Below, one piece after another: positions 16,667 to 17,771 of a stretch of 17,771 nucleotides of DNA. Origin of the DNA: CALMFT01 sp035333525 (GTDB lineage: Bacteria > Patescibacteriota > Gracilibacteria > Absconditabacterales > Absconditicoccaceae). The stretch is taken from assembly GCA_035333525.1 (NCBI GenBank), contig DAOQQF010000023.1, positions 1-17,771 of the forward strand, read 5' to 3'. The notes under the pieces are model-generated. The model was not told where the DNA came from. It did no database searches and saw nothing but the letters and a program-made list of their open reading frames with translations. How positions within the stretch are numbered: position 1 is the stretch's first letter; every line of letters starts with the position of its first letter. A program made the position numbers and the translations under genes.

Positions 16667-17281
16667 CTAATGATGATGATTTACCCTTGTGTCCAAGAAC
16701 TCTTGAAAAAGTTTAATTTTTTCATCATAGTAAGTAAGTTGTTTATCATATGATTGAAGTTTGGGGCGATATTTAGAGTAGTATTTGATCATACGATCAG
16801 CCAATGAGTATCTATGATCCATCAGATATAGTTGTGCTAAATTGTACACAATTTCAGCATCATAGTGATTCATCTCAAGTGCCATTTTCAGCATATCGAT
16901 TCATTTTTCTCTATTTCCATACCAAAATTCAGATAAACCATATGCTCTGACCACTTCAGCATTTTCTAGGTTAGTCAATTTAATTGCTTTTTTGAGAAAC
17001 TCTCTCGCTCATGATCGATTTCTCTTATCCATTTCAATAACACCCTTGATGTACCAGTTCATAGGATCTTCAGGATTTTGAGATAATAAAAAATCTACAG
17101 GTCTACTAGATTTATCAAGCTCACCTTTACGATAATGAATATCAGCAATCTCCATCAGTAAGTCCTGATTACTTGGATCATCTACAAGATAAGAGTTGAC
17201 AAGTTTTAGCGCATCATGAAACCTACCTTGGGATTTAAGAGTAGCAATCTGATCCATAACACTATCATGAATATAAGACAT
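16667..17281 (-). CDS. Tetratricopeptide-repeat protein
   Basis: The 204-residue protein (ATG 17281, TAG 16667-16669) contains about four to five TPR units: QGRFHDALKLVNSYLVDDPSN, DKSSRPVDFLLSQNPEDPMNW, AREFLKKAIKLTNLENAEVVRAYG, NREKGIDMLKMALEMNHYDAEIV and HRYSLADRMIKYYSKYRPKL (given in part). Gly at repeat positions is TGA. TPRs form a scaffold for protein partners. I chose 17281 because a T-rich TTTTCTC context precedes it, as at secG and nusB; ATG 17296 would add five residues (MVSFL). It lies just upstream of ftsX, so a division or envelope role is possible but only by neighbourhood. Confidence 0.87.
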
Positions 17282-17488
17282 GAGAAAAGATACCATACAA
17301 ATATAAAAAAACTATAATCTACACTGGATCATACTCATCACCATTTGTAAATGCAAATAAACATGAATTGATAATCTGAAACAATTTGACATTGAAAAAA
17401 CAACCAACATTATTATATACACTCTCATTAGATTATTTACAAAGAGGTAGTTAAAGCTAGAAGATTGTTATATTACTTACTATAATAA

Positions 17489-17725
17489 ACTCATATAGAA
17501 TGACCTACTACTACCGAGTTCGCTATTGCTTATAAACATGTACTAAGTACCAATACATACAAATTACTCAATAAGTTAATCGCAGATTTGAAAAGCACAT
17601 TACCACCAGAAGAACAAATTTATAAAGACGCAGACAACAAGGTATTAATGTATAATTTATTTAGGGGAAATTATCACTTTAGTTACAGTCAATATATAGA
17701 ATTATGGAACCTCTGGAATAAGTAA
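17489..17725 (+). pseudogene. ORF remnant cut by the MITE-like repeat
   Basis: An open frame of 78 codons (one TGA-Gly) reads THIEGPTTTEFAIAYKHVLS, then NTYKLLNKLIADLKSTLPPEEQ and NLFRGNYHFSYSQYIELWNLWNK. It looks protein-like, but its own frame has no ATG near the front, and a TAA stands just upstream. The TAA stop at its end is formed at the junction with the repeat that begins at 17725, so the repeat truncates the 3' end. I do not recognise the family. The stretch 17297-17488 before it is AT-rich and holds nothing I can name. Confidence 0.45.
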
Positions 17726-17771
17726 TACCAATTACGTATCAAAAGAGAATTATTATTTTGGTAGATACCTA
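17725..17771 (+). repeat. 114-bp MITE-like repeat, copy C (runs off the window)
   Basis: ATACCAATTACGTATC onward is identical to copy A over the first 45 bases, then the window ends. It supplies the stop codon of the preceding ORF remnant. Confidence 0.8.

Noticed and set aside
1..17771. CRISPR array or restriction/toxin system
   Set aside because: No regularly spaced repeats, cas genes, methyltransferase or toxin-antitoxin pair were seen on either strand.

Overview
Organism. The window is AT-rich bacterial DNA in which UGA is read as glycine (genetic code 25). With TGA read as a stop, nearly every gene breaks up. With TGA read as Gly, the pieces join into full-length proteins, and the TGA codons fall on invariant glycines: the Walker A loop of ComM, both glycines of a GHSLG nucleophile elbow, the SecG APKGG motif, the NusB KRFGG motif and the GatB SGGPL motif. 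All 20 reading frames called here end in TAA (14) or TAG (6), none in TGA. This points to Candidatus Absconditabacteria (SR1) or Gracilibacteria in the candidate phyla radiation. I cannot separate the two from this window.

Layout. 10-957 (-) is a coiled-coil protein with a lectin-like (FISUMP/FGE-like) C-terminus. Its last ~40 codons are abruptly GC-rich, and its promoter carries a dinucleotide repeat in the spacer. 1248-6438 (+) holds comM/yifB, a secreted C-terminally anchored protein, gatB, an M50 protease, a small one-helix protein and a mini-ORF. 6439-6803 is repeat-rich intergenic DNA. 6804-9722 (+) holds an M16-like protein, an unknown protein, an alpha/beta hydrolase and a truncated DUF1016 (YhcG-type) protein. 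The tail of the last overlaps, antisense, the end of a moxR ATPase gene (-). Upstream of moxR, on the same strand, lies the RNase P RNA gene, with secG divergent from it. 11533-13167 (-) is a large Cys-rich CPR protein carrying an in-frame palindromic GC-rich insert. It is divergent from a TrmB-like regulator (13283-14059, +) that has a perfect palindromic operator over its promoter. nusB (-) converges on that regulator with a 9-base overlap. Then come tRNA-Gly(UCC), a broken copy of its 5' half between 9-bp direct repeats, a 114-bp MITE-like repeat, HU, ftsX and a TPR protein (all -), and an ORF remnant cut by another copy of the 114-bp repeat at the right edge.

How it fits together. Most genes are housekeeping: competence/recombination ATPase, tRNA-dependent amidation, membrane proteolysis, protein export (SecG), tRNA processing (RNase P), rRNA antitermination (NusB), nucleoid (HU) and division (FtsX). 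The most unusual material is the left-end gene, which combines a putative slippage-tunable promoter with a tail that looks like a diversity-generating-retroelement variable region, plus the small repeat families that sit beside broken genes. Shine-Dalgarno sequences are not evident, and several starts share a T-rich TTTCTC-ATG context.
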